Shown here: positions 5,965-6,356 of the stretch, in pieces
Layout: the number at the start of each line of letters is the position of its first letter
Numbering within the stretch: position 1 is the stretch's first letter
Assembly: GCA_003166055.1 (NCBI GenBank)
Contig: PMWR01000050.1
Location: 1-6,356 of the forward strand
Length of the DNA: 6,356 bases
Source: Acidobacteriaceae bacterium
Lineage (GTDB): Bacteria; Acidobacteriota; Terriglobia; Terriglobales; Acidobacteriaceae
Direction of reading: 5' to 3'
Position numbers and translations under genes: made by a program
Notes under the pieces: model-generated
Seen by the model: the letters and a program-made list of their open reading frames with translations, nothing else
What the model was told of the DNA's origin: nothing
Database searches by the model: none

Positions 5965-6356
5965 ATGGAAGTTGGATCCGAGGTTGGGGAAGGCGCTTCT
6001 GGGCGTCGGCGGTACTGCACTGCGGAGGAGAAGCGGCGGATCGTGGAGCTGACGATGTCGTCGAGCCAGTCTGTTGCATCTCTGGCGCGGCAGCATGGCG
6101 TGAACGCGAACCAGGTGTTCTATTGGCGGAAGCTTTATCAGGCTGGCCAGCTCGGCGGGGAGAGTGCCGCTTACGCGCCAAGCCTTCGCCTGCTCCCAGT
6201 TTCGGTGGGCAACGAAGAGCCATCAGAGGCCGAGGCATCGGAGACAGTGCATGGCACGCACGAGAGCGCGGAGCCGCCGTTGACGATGAACATCGAGTTT
6301 CCCGGCGGTGCGCTGGTCAGCCTTGTCGGCAAGGTCGATGCCGAGATTGTTCGTGC
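5965..6356 (+). CDS. tnpA: IS66-family accessory protein OrfA (TnpA-like), 3' end outside window
   Basis: This is a small DNA-binding protein that accompanies the IS66 transposase and is needed for transposition in the members studied. The frame is open to the window edge (130 codons seen), close to the family's usual full length of about 130-150 residues. The first 60 residues form the helix-turn-helix: RRRYCTAEEKRRIVE (14-28), then SVASLARQHGVNANQVFYWR (36-55), the typical pattern of the IS3/IS66 OrfA group. A low-complexity linker rich in Glu, Ala and Ser follows. The C-terminal part has IEFPGGALVSLVGKVD, resembling the IEFPGGxxVxVxG segment seen in IS66 OrfA proteins. It shares its reading frame with the truncated glycosyltransferase upstream, separated from it by the TAA at 5878. 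The family call is firm. Confidence 0.88.
   Translation, partial: MEVGSEVGEGASGRRRYCTAEEKRRIVELTMSSSQSVASLARQHGVNANQVFYWRKLYQAGQLGGESAAYAPSLRLLPVSVGNEEPSEAEASETVHGTHESAEPPLTMNIEFPGGALVSLVGKVDAEIVR

Larger units (their letters stand above)
5877..6356 (+). mobile_element. IS66-family insertion sequence, left part only
   Basis: The element begins GTAAGCGTCATTTTCTGG, with the GTAAGCG end typical of the IS66 family, exactly where similarity between the two glycosyltransferase copies stops. After an untranslated 88 bases comes an IS66 OrfA gene in the same orientation. Family members normally continue with orfB (tnpB) and a DDE transposase gene (tnpC) over roughly 2-3 kb. Those parts and the right inverted repeat are outside the window, so I cannot tell whether the element is complete. 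Confidence 0.85.

Noticed and set aside
5849..6238. Minus-strand frames 5849-6238 and 5884-6096
   Set aside because: They are antisense to the IS66 OrfA gene, run across the IS junction and have low-complexity translations.

Overview
The window is a piece of a surface-glycan (LPS O-antigen, capsule or S-layer type) gene cluster bracketed by two insertion sequences. The gene content, the moderately GC-rich coding sequence and the two IS families (ISAs1 and IS66) suggest a Gram-negative bacterium, for example Pseudomonadota or Acidobacteriota. Nothing in the sequence fixes the genus.

Layout. Positions 1-1180 are one complete ISAs1-family element. Its ends are 20-base inverted repeats (1-20 and 1161-1180, 17 of 20 positions matching). 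Its single transposase gene, on the minus strand, is broken by a one-base frameshift near 544. Positions 1181-1431 are non-coding and hold a plausible sigma70-type promoter. Positions 1432-4143 carry three tightly packed plus-strand genes: an extended short-chain dehydrogenase/epimerase, an HddC-like sugar-1-phosphate nucleotidyltransferase (20-base overlap with the gene before) and an HddA-like GHMP sugar kinase (4-base ATGA overlap). Two tandem family-2 glycosyltransferase genes follow. The first is intact (4251-5243). The second (from 5314) is a diverged duplicate, 162 of 188 residues identical by eye, and is cut at codon 188 by an IS66-family element that starts at 5877. The IS66 OrfA (TnpA-like) gene is open at the right edge of the window.

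How the genes fit together. HddA-like kinases phosphorylate D-glycero-D-manno-heptose 7-phosphate at C1, and HddC-like enzymes convert the heptose 1-phosphate to GDP-heptose. The other two steps of that route (GmhA isomerase, GmhB phosphatase) are not in the window. The SDR may modify the activated sugar, and the glycosyltransferases probably add it or a neighbouring sugar to the glycan. The substrates are inferred from family resemblance and gene order.

I see no tRNA, rRNA, CRISPR array or clearly new defence or mobile system. The points most worth a second look are the glycosyltransferase duplication with its conserved TTG start and IS66 disruption, and the unusual Ser/Thr-site sequence in the SDR.
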